From Acidobacteriota bacterium (GTDB lineage: Bacteria; Acidobacteriota; Terriglobia; Terriglobales; Acidobacteriaceae): DNA of 10,151 nt. This document shows, in pieces, positions 1-6,821 of this stretch (position 1 is the stretch's first letter; each line of letters starts with the position of its first letter). The stretch is taken from NCBI GenBank assembly GCA_019510535.1, contig JAEKKE010000341.1, forward strand, positions 1 through 10,151. Reading direction: 5' to 3'. The notes below the pieces were generated by a model that was not told the origin of the DNA, made no database searches, and worked only from the letters and a program-made list of their open reading frames with translations. Made by a program: the position numbers and the translations under genes.

Positions 1-45
1 AACGAGTGTGTACTATCGCCGAAATGTCTCGATAGACCATAGGGT

Positions 46-78
46 CTGTCATCCTGAGCGTAGCGAAGGACCTGCTTT
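46..78. repeat. Dispersed intergenic repeat-like sequence (TCATCCTGAGCG type)
   Basis: The core TCATCCTGAGCGTAGCGAAG, followed by GACCTGC, lies between the window edge and the terminator of the receptor gene. From memory, near-identical sequences recur many times in intergenic spaces of Acidobacteriota and some other phyla. Only one copy is present here, so the repeat status rests on recollection. Bases 1-45 show nothing recognisable. Confidence 0.45.
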
Positions 79-115
79 ATGGGCTTGTTCTTCATTGAAA
101 TCAAAAAATCCACCC

Positions 116-153
116 AAAACAAAAAAATAGCCGTGCCGCTTTCGCGACACGGC
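116..153 (-). terminator. Rho-independent terminator after the TonB-dependent receptor gene
   Basis: Read on the minus strand, GCCGTG (153-148) pairs with CACGGC (135-130). A further 3-bp GC stem (CGC 137-139 with GCG 144-146) is separated from it by one C/A mismatch and closes on a 4-nt loop. A T-rich tract follows at once (129-116: TA, seven T, G, four T). It begins 22 nt after the receptor stop codon, the classical intrinsic-terminator arrangement, and probably ends transcription of the receptor and perhaps the whole upstream unit. Confidence 0.85.
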
Positions 154-175
154 ATTACAGGGGGCGTACAACGTC

Positions 176-3100
176 TTAGAAGTTGATGCGGGCGGCGAGC
201 TGCAGCAGCCTGGGCTCGTTCACCTGGGTTGTGATCTGTCCCTGCTGCGCCGAACCGATGGAGGTATTTGGCGCGCCGAACTGAACACGGTTGAACAGGT
301 TGAACGACTCGACACGAAGCTGCAAGATCACTTGCTCGGTCATATGTGTGTCCTTGAACAAAGCGAGATCGAAGTTCGCTATGCCTGGAGCACGTAGCGT
401 GTTATCGGTACGGGATTCGTTGCCGAACTTGAAGTTGCCCGGAGCAACGAAACATGAGGTGTTGAAGTAGCCGCTGTTAGAGAACTTATCTCCCAACCGC
501 GACTGCACACTTCCTCCGACCGCCTTGGAACAACCCTGGACCACATTCGGACGTGTCGTACCGCCCAGCGAGTAAGTGCTGACGGTGTTTGAGGCCATGG
601 AGAGTCCCAGCGGATAGCCCTTCTGGAAGGTCGTTACACCATTGAAGCCCCAGCCGGAGACCAGTTTATCCATCACGCCGCTGACACCGGACGCAAAGTG
701 CTGTCCGCGGCCGAATGGCAGTGAGTAGACGTAGCTCACGGTAAGACGCTGGCGCGAATCATAGCCGGAGAGAGCGTACTCTCCCCCCAGATCGTTGTTG
801 TTTTGATAGCCGGGAGCTCCGGTTGCCTCAAGCCAGGAGGTCAGCGACTCAGTATTGGCCAGCAGCTTCGAGAAGGTATACGAGCCGAGCAGCACTCCGC
901 CCGAAGTGAAGCGCTTCTCCATCTTCATCTGCAGTGCGTTGTAGTTGCTGACGCCCACATAGTTACCCGTGTTGGAGATGGCTCCATACTGTGGGAACGG
1001 ACGATAGAGCTGCGTGGAGTTAATGGTGGCATATTGCTGTGAGCCCTGATTGAACGCTGCTCTGTTGAACGGATTCGGAACCGTCTTGGTGAGGAAGCAC
1101 GCGCTCGACAGGTTTGCAGTTGAGCCCACGCAGTTGGGGTCACTCGCCGCCTGATTCAGATACGAGGCCGCGACCTGGTTGATGCTGTGGCTGTTCGGCA
1201 GGTGAGAGCCATGCAGACCGGCATAGGCAGCTTCGAGTGCAACTCCCAGAGGCAGTTGACGCTGGATGGCGAAGTTCCACTGGTAGGTGGCGCCGTTCTC
1301 TTCATCCTTCTGCAGCGCATTTGCGGAGCCGCCGAGCAGCAGGTTCTGGTAGTTGGCTCCGCGGCCGGGAGCGGGCGTAATGCCGCTCGGCAACGGATTA
1401 TCCAGCGTAGCGTTCGGAGTCTTGCCTGAGTCCAACGTGGTAACCGGATTGTTAGTGATGTAGGAGAGCGGGGACTGCACCGGCGACTCCGGGAACTGCA
1501 GGATTGCCGGAATCACGAACTTGCCCCATCCGGCGCGAACGACCGTCTTGTCATCGGGTCTCCATGCCAGGCCGAGACGTCCGGAGAAGTTGGTGAAGTG
1601 CTCGTTGCGGGTTCCCTGTCCTGGAGAGACAAGATCATAGGCTCCGGTGACTGCCCGGCCATTGATCGTAATGTTACCCAGAACCGGATTCACCTCGTTG
1701 GGATTGAAGGTCGCGATCAGGTTGTTGCTCTCGCGGAACGTACCCGGAATCTCATACCGCAGACCGACGTTCAGAGTCAGCCGTGGGGTCAGGTTCCAGT
1801 TGTCCTGCACGTAGTAGCCCTGGTAGTAGATGGTGCTGAACGTCGGCGGCGCAATCTGCACCACACTTGCAGACGATGCCTGATCGACCATGTAGCCCAT
1901 CAGGAACGAGGCGAAGGGATGTCCACCGGCCGCGTTGTTTCCAAACGAAGACATGAAGGTATTGAACTGGAACGATCCGCCGGGGCTGTTGTTCTGGAAG
2001 TACTTCATCTCCATGCGGCGCAGGTCCACACCGGCCTTGATGGTGTGGGTTCTGATGGTCTTCGTAATGGTCGGAGCAATGACGTAGTTGTTATTGACGG
2101 AGAAGATATAGCCGGTACCAATGCCGTTGACCGTCGGGTTCGACAACGCAATTGCGGGCACCGTGGTCGAGCTCGGCACATTGTTCAGACCGGAGATAGT
2201 TCCCATGTACGACGGGAAACCGAGTTTGGTCTCGTCATACCCCAGGGTTCCAGGCGTACGTACGTAGTTCCAGCGAGTGAAGGAGAGCCGCAGATCGCCC
2301 ACCAAAGTCGGGCTGAACATGTACGAGTCACCGACAACGGTCTGGTAAGTCTTGAACGACTCGGGCGAAATGGGATCGCCGGAACGAAGACCATTCTTGT
2401 ACGGATCCGATGCGGCGTTGTTTGAGTTCCACTGCGTATAACGGCCGAAGAGATTCTGCTTATCGCCGATCTTGAAATCGACGCGGCCGTTGTACTGATC
2501 GTTCGTGCCACCGGAACCGGCATAGGCTACGAAGTTGTTGGTCACACCGGAACGTGTGGGCTGCGCATAGTACGGGAAGGCCAGCAGGTTGGTGGCTACC
2601 TTGCTCCAGCGAGCCTGCGGAATGATGTTGTTCGGATATGGCGTGCGCGGGCCGGTATAACCAGGGCATCCCTGGCCTGCCGATGCAGTGCCGCCGCATG
2701 GATCGTAGATCTGCCCCGCGGTGGCTACCGAAGCCGGGCTGCCTGACGCATTGTTGCAGAAGCCGTTCGATGAGTTGAGAGTGCACAGTTCACTGAAGTC
2801 GCCTGTGCGCATCTTTACCGTCGGTACCGTGTAGTTATAGAGGCGCTTCTGCGCCTGCCGGTAGCCCTGGTAGTCGAAGAATCCGAAGACCTTATCCTTG
2901 AAGATCGGGAAGCCGATATTCCCACCGAACTGGTTCTGGTGGTACGGATTCTTGCCCAGAACGTTTGCCGGAACATCCGTATGCTTCGCGAAGTACGGGG
3001 TCGAGTTGAAGATCGTGTTGCGAACGTACTCGTATACCGTTCCGTGAATCTTATTCGAACCTGACTTGCTGGCGATGTTGACGACGCCGCCGGTGTACAT

Positions 3101-3811
3101 CCCGTACTCGGCAGTGTTGTTGCTGGTCTGAACGCGGAACTCCTGCACAGCGTCCTGCGACGGCACGAGGATAGTGGCGTTGCCATAGGAGACGTTCACC
3201 GGCGCACCGTCATAGAGGGTGGAGCTTTGATTGGCGCTGCCGCCACCGATCTGATAATTCCCTGCAGCGAATACATTCTGGCCGGTCAGGTTACCTGACG
3301 AGCTGCCCTGCGGAACCACGCCGGGGACAAGGCCGACCAGCGCCAGCACGTTTCTTCCATTCAGCGGAATCTCGGTCACGGCTTTGCCCTGAACGACCTG
3401 GCCGAGAGATGCATTCTCCGACTGAATGATCGGTGCCTGCGAGGTGATGGTGACCTCTTCCGTCGTCTCACCAATTGCGAGCTCTACATTCTCACGGGTT
3501 GCCAGAGCGACCTGCACCTCGACGGGGTTGTGGGTGTAGCGCTTGAAGCCGCTTCTCTCAACCGAAAGCGTGTACTCGCCTGGAATCAGAGACAGAAACT
3601 GGAAGTCGCCGTTGTCAGCAGTGGCTACGACCTTCTTGTCGCCGGTTGCATTGTTTGTCAGTGTCACCTGGGCGCCGGGCATTACCGATCCACTCGTGTC
3701 AGTGACCGTCCCCACCACAGATCCGGCAGCGCTCTGTGCCCATGCGTGAGGAGCGATCCCCACCAGACACAAAAGGAGCGTGCACAGGAGTGCTAATTTG
3801 ATACCTTTCAT
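176..3811 (-). CDS. TonB-dependent receptor, Oar-like, with carboxypeptidase regulatory-like domain
   Basis: This is a predicted outer-membrane receptor for TonB-dependent import of a large substrate, often a glycan or oligosaccharide in this phylum. Residues 1-25 form a signal peptide ending AWA, with cleavage likely before Gln26. Residues about 31-114 are a carboxypeptidase-regulatory-like beta-sandwich (VVGTVTDTSGSVMPGAQVT, later LIPGEYTLSV). A plug-like segment follows from about 130 (VTEIPLNGRNVLALVGLVPG), then a long beta-barrel rich in aromatic and Asn/Gly residues. The protein ends ARINF, with the terminal Phe expected for outer-membrane barrels. The length of 1211 residues is normal for the Oar-like acidobacterial family. 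The start is supported by GGAGG six bases before the ATG. It lies 132 bp behind the propeller gene on the same strand with no visible terminator between, so co-transcription is possible. The substrate is not readable; TonB ExbB and ExbD are not in the window. Confidence 0.93.
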   Translation of the reverse strand: MKGIKLALLCTLLLCLVGIAPHAWAQSAAGSVVGTVTDTSGSVMPGAQVTLTNNATGDKKVVATADNGDFQFLSLIPGEYTLSVERSGFKRYTHNPVEVQVALATRENVELAIGETTEEVTITSQAPIIQSENASLGQVVQGKAVTEIPLNGRNVLALVGLVPGVVPQGSSSGNLTGQNVFAAGNYQIGGGSANQSSTLYDGAPVNVSYGNATILVPSQDAVQEFRVQTSNNTAEYGMYTGGVVNIASKSGSNKIHGTVYEYVRNTIFNSTPYFAKHTDVPANVLGKNPYHQNQFGGNIGFPIFKDKVFGFFDYQGYRQAQKRLYNYTVPTVKMRTGDFSELCTLNSSNGFCNNASGSPASVATAGQIYDPCGGTASAGQGCPGYTGPRTPYPNNIIPQARWSKVATNLLAFPYYAQPTRSGVTNNFVAYAGSGGTNDQYNGRVDFKIGDKQNLFGRYTQWNSNNAASDPYKNGLRSGDPISPESFKTYQTVVGDSYMFSPTLVGDLRLSFTRWNYVRTPGTLGYDETKLGFPSYMGTISGLNNVPSSTTVPAIALSNPTVNGIGTGYIFSVNNNYVIAPTITKTIRTHTIKAGVDLRRMEMKYFQNNSPGGSFQFNTFMSSFGNNAAGGHPFASFLMGYMVDQASSASVVQIAPPTFSTIYYQGYYVQDNWNLTPRLTLNVGLRYEIPGTFRESNNLIATFNPNEVNPVLGNITINGRAVTGAYDLVSPGQGTRNEHFTNFSGRLGLAWRPDDKTVVRAGWGKFVIPAILQFPESPVQSPLSYITNNPVTTLDSGKTPNATLDNPLPSGITPAPGRGANYQNLLLGGSANALQKDEENGATYQWNFAIQRQLPLGVALEAAYAGLHGSHLPNSHSINQVAASYLNQAASDPNCVGSTANLSSACFLTKTVPNPFNRAAFNQGSQQYATINSTQLYRPFPQYGAISNTGNYVGVSNYNALQMKMEKRFTSGGVLLGSYTFSKLLANTESLTSWLEATGAPGYQNNNDLGGEYALSGYDSRQRLTVSYVYSLPFGRGQHFASGVSGVMDKLVSGWGFNGVTTFQKGYPLGLSMASNTVSTYSLGGTTRPNVVQGCSKAVGGSVQSRLGDKFSNSGYFNTSCFVAPGNFKFGNESRTDNTLRAPGIANFDLALFKDTHMTEQVILQLRVESFNLFNRVQFGAPNTSIGSAQQGQITTQVNEPRLLQLAARINF

Positions 3812-3900
3812 TGCGTTCCTCCGAAATGGCCGTATCCGTTGCGGCCCCGGTTTGTTTTTTCGAACTGCCTTGCTACAAGCGCCGGTTACTCAGTTGCTCT

Positions 3901-3912
3901 TGCGATGTCGCA
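3901..3912. promoter_or_regulatory. Short palindrome upstream of the receptor gene
   Basis: TGCGA-TG-TCGCA is a perfect 5-bp inverted repeat about 90 bp upstream of the receptor start, in the 132-bp gap after the propeller gene. It could be an operator, but palindromes this short are common by chance, and it does not match the spacing of the shared operator found upstream of the propeller and transketolase genes. No convincing -10/-35 pair was found in this gap. Confidence 0.2.
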
Positions 3913-3943
3913 CCAGAAATGAATTAATGGTTCCGATCGCCGA

Positions 3944-5866
3944 CTACTGACTGCCGGTCTTCTTCTGCTTTCTTGTTCCCCAGAAGATGTAAGTGCCGCT
4001 CCGCGTGGAGGTGACGAGATCGATATTTCCGTCGCCTTTCAGGTCGACAGCAAGAACATCCGATCCACCGCCGGAGAGGTTATGAACCAGCTCCGGCTCA
4101 AAGCGCGCTCCGCCGGGACTCTTCTTATCGCGAACCGTGCGGTAGACGTACAGCACCGGCGGACCGTAGGGATCGGGATCATAGAAGTCATCCAGATGTG
4201 ACCAGTAGCGCTTGGCCACGACGAAGTCCGGAATACCGTCTCCGTCCACATCTGCAATCGTGGAGGCATGCGGCTCGGTGAAGACCACACCGCCTGCGCT
4301 CTCGGATGGAAGATGGCCCATGACCTCGTGCGGGATAAAGGTGATCTCACCGGAGGCAGACTTCTTTTGCTCGAACCAACTGATACCCCATCCATGCGCC
4401 TGCATGGAGGTGACAACATCGGGGAGTCCGTCACCGTTGATGTCGTAGACGCCGATCTTCGCGCCGCCGGCGGAGGTGCGTCCCCACTTGCCGAAAGGAG
4501 CAGGATGATAGATCCACTTGGTGTCGGCATCGTTCTGAGCAGGCTGTTCCCACCAGCCATAGGCGCCGACGACATCGATACGCCCATCGCCGTTTACATC
4601 ACCGGCGCCTACGCCATGCGCTGGCCAGGGGCCATGCTCGCTGACCTTGTGAACAACCCACTTGCCGGTGGGGTTCGATGGATCCGGCTTGGCGTAGCAC
4701 ATGTAGCCGCCACCCATGTACACCAGCTCCGGCTTGCCGTCCTTGTCGACATCCGCCAGCACGGTCTCTTCACTGTCGATGGGTGCAACGACAGTAAGCT
4801 TCTCCCAGCGCCGTGACTCTCCTTTTGGATTGACATAAAGCACGGCTCCCGTCTTGCCACCATCGGCGTGACTGGTCGTCACCACATCGGGCCAGCCATC
4901 GCCGGTGAAGTCCGCGGCGTGCTGCACCCAGTCCTCCATCGAGTAGTTGGTGGAGGCGTTCACGATCTGTGCGGGATAGATCTCGCGTGACTGGGTGAAG
5001 TCAGGTCCGAAGTAGATGAAAGGGCCAGAGACGATATCGAGCTTGCCATCGTGATTGAAATCAGCGGCCGCAGCCGACCAGCCGTAGTAGAACTCGTTGA
5101 TCCGCTGCATGTGAAAGTTGGGGCTGACCTGCTCTTTGGGCTGCGTCTTGACCGCAATGTCCTTATAAGCGATGGCGCGGAAGTGTACGGTCCCTCCACC
5201 GACATAGAGCGCGAACGGGCCGTAGCCGTTCATGTTCTCGGTCGCAACGCTTACGGCGTCTCCGCCATCGTTGAAGAACGCCCGCAGGATATCGGCATCC
5301 AGAAGCACCTCTAAGTCGTTCCATTCACCATTGCGCAGGCCATGCACCGGCCGCTGTAAAGGCGCCATTGCGCCGGCAGGCATTGGCAGGGGCTCAGGGG
5401 GAGTGAAACGGCGAGCGGGCGCGCCGGCAGCAGGCGGAGGAGGCGCAAAACGGATCTGACCGCCAGCAAGGCGAAGCTGGGTGTGCTCTGCAAGTTTGCC
5501 GGATTCATCGAAGGTCGCGTGGTAGCCGGCGAGCTCCTGCGGCCGGATCGAGAGTAGATCTCCGCTCACCCCGCTTGCGCCTTTCGTAGTGCGCATCACG
5601 ATGCCCGCGTTGCATTCACCTTCGCAGCGGAACTGTAGATAAACGGCGCTGTCCTGTGCAGGCTTATTGAAGATCAGCAGGCCGGTGCCTGTACCGGTGA
5701 TCTCTCCATTCGAGGCAGACCATTGTGCGCTGCCCACCTGCTGCCATCCAGACAGAGACGAGCCCGCAAAGGTGCCGTCAGGAGCAAAGCTTGGGGACTG
5801 CGCGACAAGCGCGGATACGCTGACGAACAATGCGGAAGCTGCTGCAAACAGGTTCAACCGTCTCAT
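3944..5866 (-). CDS. Secreted DUF1080-like + seven-repeat VCBS/FG-GAP propeller protein
   Basis: Predicted exported protein of 640 residues. Residues 1-22 are a signal peptide (cleavage after ALVA). Residues about 35-235 resemble the concanavalin-like DUF1080 domain (called 3-keto-disaccharide hydrolase in Pfam): GWQQVGSAQWSASNGEITG, then AGIVMRTT and a C-terminal strand ending HFRAIAY. A Pro/Ala-rich insert at 141-174 interrupts it. Residues about 250-632 carry seven calcium-binding-type DxxxDGxx(D/E) loops starting at Asp269, 319, 372, 423, 475, 539 and 608, which is the count expected for a seven-bladed propeller. Conserved-looking HGVGAGDVNGDG (417-428) and EPHA (531-534) may line a functional site. 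GAGG nine bases before the ATG supports the start. The gene carries a palindromic operator-like site 51-67 bp upstream that is shared with the transketolase. Role: probably binding or modification of a carbohydrate outside the cytoplasm; catalytic activity is unproven. A similarity in plan to fungal aldos-2-ulose dehydratase is a hypothesis only. Confidence 0.85.
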   Translation of the reverse strand: MRRLNLFAAASALFVSVSALVAQSPSFAPDGTFAGSSLSGWQQVGSAQWSASNGEITGTGTGLLIFNKPAQDSAVYLQFRCEGECNAGIVMRTTKGASGVSGDLLSIRPQELAGYHATFDESGKLAEHTQLRLAGGQIRFAPPPPAAGAPARRFTPPEPLPMPAGAMAPLQRPVHGLRNGEWNDLEVLLDADILRAFFNDGGDAVSVATENMNGYGPFALYVGGGTVHFRAIAYKDIAVKTQPKEQVSPNFHMQRINEFYYGWSAAAADFNHDGKLDIVSGPFIYFGPDFTQSREIYPAQIVNASTNYSMEDWVQHAADFTGDGWPDVVTTSHADGGKTGAVLYVNPKGESRRWEKLTVVAPIDSEETVLADVDKDGKPELVYMGGGYMCYAKPDPSNPTGKWVVHKVSEHGPWPAHGVGAGDVNGDGRIDVVGAYGWWEQPAQNDADTKWIYHPAPFGKWGRTSAGGAKIGVYDINGDGLPDVVTSMQAHGWGISWFEQKKSASGEITFIPHEVMGHLPSESAGGVVFTEPHASTIADVDGDGIPDFVVAKRYWSHLDDFYDPDPYGPPVLYVYRTVRDKKSPGGARFEPELVHNLSGGGSDVLAVDLKGDGNIDLVTSTRSGTYIFWGTRKQKKTGSQ

Positions 5867-5906
5867 TTATATCGAGCCTCGAAGAATATGGCTGCGTGGC
5901 GCAAAT

Positions 5907-5933
5907 CGCAATCTACATTGCGTATTATGCAAA
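5907..5933. promoter_or_regulatory. Three-half-site operator upstream of the propeller gene
   Basis: The 17-mer ATTGCGTATTATGCAAA at 5917-5933 is nearly palindromic (TTGCRTAWTAYGCAA). A further half-site CGCAAT at 5907-5912, spaced by 4 bases, makes a second, overlapping palindrome CGCAAT-N4-ATTGCG. An identical 17-mer with the same extra half-site and spacing lies in front of the transketolase at 8980-9006, inverted. The site is centred about 55-60 bp upstream of the propeller start. Read toward the gene, its core contains CATAAT, a fair -10 hexamer, so a bound protein could block the promoter. The length and symmetry fit dimeric HTH regulators such as IclR or GntR types; no regulator gene is in the window. 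Confidence 0.6.
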
Positions 5934-6119
5934 CGCTATTTTAGAAACGGAGCCATCCTAGCACCCGGATGTGCCATTGTCGAGAGGTGAATTTATGCAA
6001 TTTTTGCGGACTTGGAGTTTCGAAAAACTGCACGCCAGCGCGCAGTTCAGAGGCTTTGGAGACCATGCGGGATACACCCATGCAACAGCGCACATCAGCC
6101 CGTCGGTTGACGGTAGTTG
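5934..6119. other. Intergenic stretch, no supported gene
   Basis: This covers the part of the 539-bp gap between the propeller and cupin genes that lies before the hairpin cluster. An open frame on the plus strand could start at 5995 behind GAGAGGTG, and it continues to 6396. Its first 42 codons resemble nothing I recognise, and the rest is a read-through of the palindrome cluster, so it is not called as a gene. TTATGCAA at 5993-6000 echoes one half of the nearby operator but lacks a good partner. No tRNA or clear terminator is seen. Confidence 0.5.
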
Positions 6120-6310
6120 GGTGGGAGCATCGGGGTCCCCGGCCAGCTTGCTGGCTGGGGTGTTCAGCGGGCTTCAGCCCGCTGATAAAGCACGAAATGA
6201 AGAATGGGCTTTAGGCCCGGGCTTTGTCCTGATCCTAGAGAAAAGACCCAGGGCTAAAGCCCAGTTCTTTCTAGAGCGCAGACCGTGGGCTGAAGCCCAC
6301 GGCTCCCACC
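6120..6310. repeat. Nested palindrome cluster (REP/BIME-like), about 190 bp
   Basis: The cluster is enclosed by a perfect 9-bp inverted repeat, GGTGGGAGC (6120-6128) and GCTCCCACC (6302-6310). Inside are four hairpins in series. At 6137-6160, CCCCGGCCAGC pairs with GCTGGCTGGGG with one wobble pair. At 6165-6184, CAGCGGGCT pairs with AGCCCGCTG perfectly. Arms about 6200-6221 and 6247-6270 are built on TGGGCTTTAG and CTAAAGCCCA. At 6283-6302, CCGTGGGCT pairs with AGCCCACGG perfectly, its last base shared with the outer arm. As a strand it would fold into a multibranched structure. GGGCT..AGCCC palindromes recur in acidobacterial intergenic DNA (from memory). It lies downstream of the cupin gene, where it could protect the 3' end of the transketolase-cupin transcript; no T-tract makes it an ordinary terminator. 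Confidence 0.75.
6129..6162 (+). repeat. Shared hairpin block, copy 1
   Basis: ATCGGGGTCCCC followed by the hairpin CCAGC-TTGCTGG and GGGGTG. It matches 9175-9209 in the same orientation with two substitutions and one extra T in the second copy (32 of 35 positions). It shows that the two intergenic hairpin clusters share a module rather than merely being GC-rich. Confidence 0.75.
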
Positions 6311-6405
6311 GATTCGAGCTACGCTCGAACATCTCACCAATCGCGGTCGCGATGGATGGGGCACCGTTAGCTTTGTTTGCAGGATTTAGTGATTAGAGAA
6401 CAGGT

Positions 6406-6798
6406 TCAACCTGCATCTGGGAAGTCCACGTCTTCAAAGAAGGCGTAGTTCTTGAGACTCGCCGGCGGAGCAAAGAAACAAGCGACCTTCATCTCCACAT
6501 CGGAGAGGTTCTGCAGCATATGGATCTCGCCCTGGGGAAAGAGAACCGCTGAGCCGGTCTGCACCTCCGCGACCTCCCCATTGACCAGCACGCGGCCGTG
6601 GCCGCTGAGGATGTAGATCACCTCTTCCCCATCCGGGTGTGAGTGTGCCGGGCGTACCTTCTCTCCGGGAGCTACGCGGATGACCGCCATCGAACAGTAC
6701 TTCGCGTCAGTGTTCTTCGGCGTCACCACCCAGCGCAGATTTCTGCCGGGGAGATCAAGCTCTTCGACCGCGCTCTCATGAATCACTTTGACTGCCAT
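6406..6798 (-). CDS. Small single-domain cupin protein
   Basis: A 130-residue cytoplasmic protein with no signal peptide and a single cupin fold. Cupin motif 1 is seen as HSHPDGEEVIYILSG, with likely metal ligands His52, His54 and Glu59 (or Glu58). Motif 2 is GSAVLFPQGEIHMLQN, with His93 as the fourth ligand and the conserved Pro88, Gly90 and Asn97. All four ligands of a metal-binding cupin are therefore present. Length is normal for a monocupin. AGGAG four bases before the ATG, and a 23-bp gap from the transketolase stop on the same strand, indicate a two-gene operon. It may isomerise, epimerise or bind the sugar handled by the transketolase, but monocupins are functionally diverse and no specific reaction can be assigned. 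CAGGTTCAACCTG at its stop codon (6401-6413) is a short palindrome without a T-tract. Confidence 0.9.
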   Translation of the reverse strand: MAVKVIHESAVEELDLPGRNLRWVVTPKNTDAKYCSMAVIRVAPGEKVRPAHSHPDGEEVIYILSGHGRVLVNGEVAEVQTGSAVLFPQGEIHMLQNLSDVEMKVACFFAPPASLKNYAFFEDVDFPDAG

Positions 6799-6821
6799 AG
6801 ATCTCCTATCCGGATCTCGCT

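Noticed and set aside
1598..2425. Long plus-strand open frame of 275 codons inside the receptor gene.
   Set aside because: It is antisense to a clearly recognisable barrel-coding region, has no ribosome site of note, and its composition is that of a codon-bias shadow.
3844..3860. GGCCCCGGTTTGTTTTTT as a plus-strand terminator between the receptor and propeller genes.
   Set aside because: There is a T-run but no proper stem before it, and no plus-strand gene upstream that would need it.
5971..6396. Plus-strand frame of 141 codons (alternative start 5995 with GAGAGGTG before it) as a small gene.
   Set aside because: Over half is made of the hairpin cluster. The first part resembles no family I know, and the good ribosome site alone is not enough.
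6401..6413. CAGGTTCAACCTG palindrome at the cupin stop codon as a terminator.
   Set aside because: The loop is too small and no T-tract follows on the minus strand.
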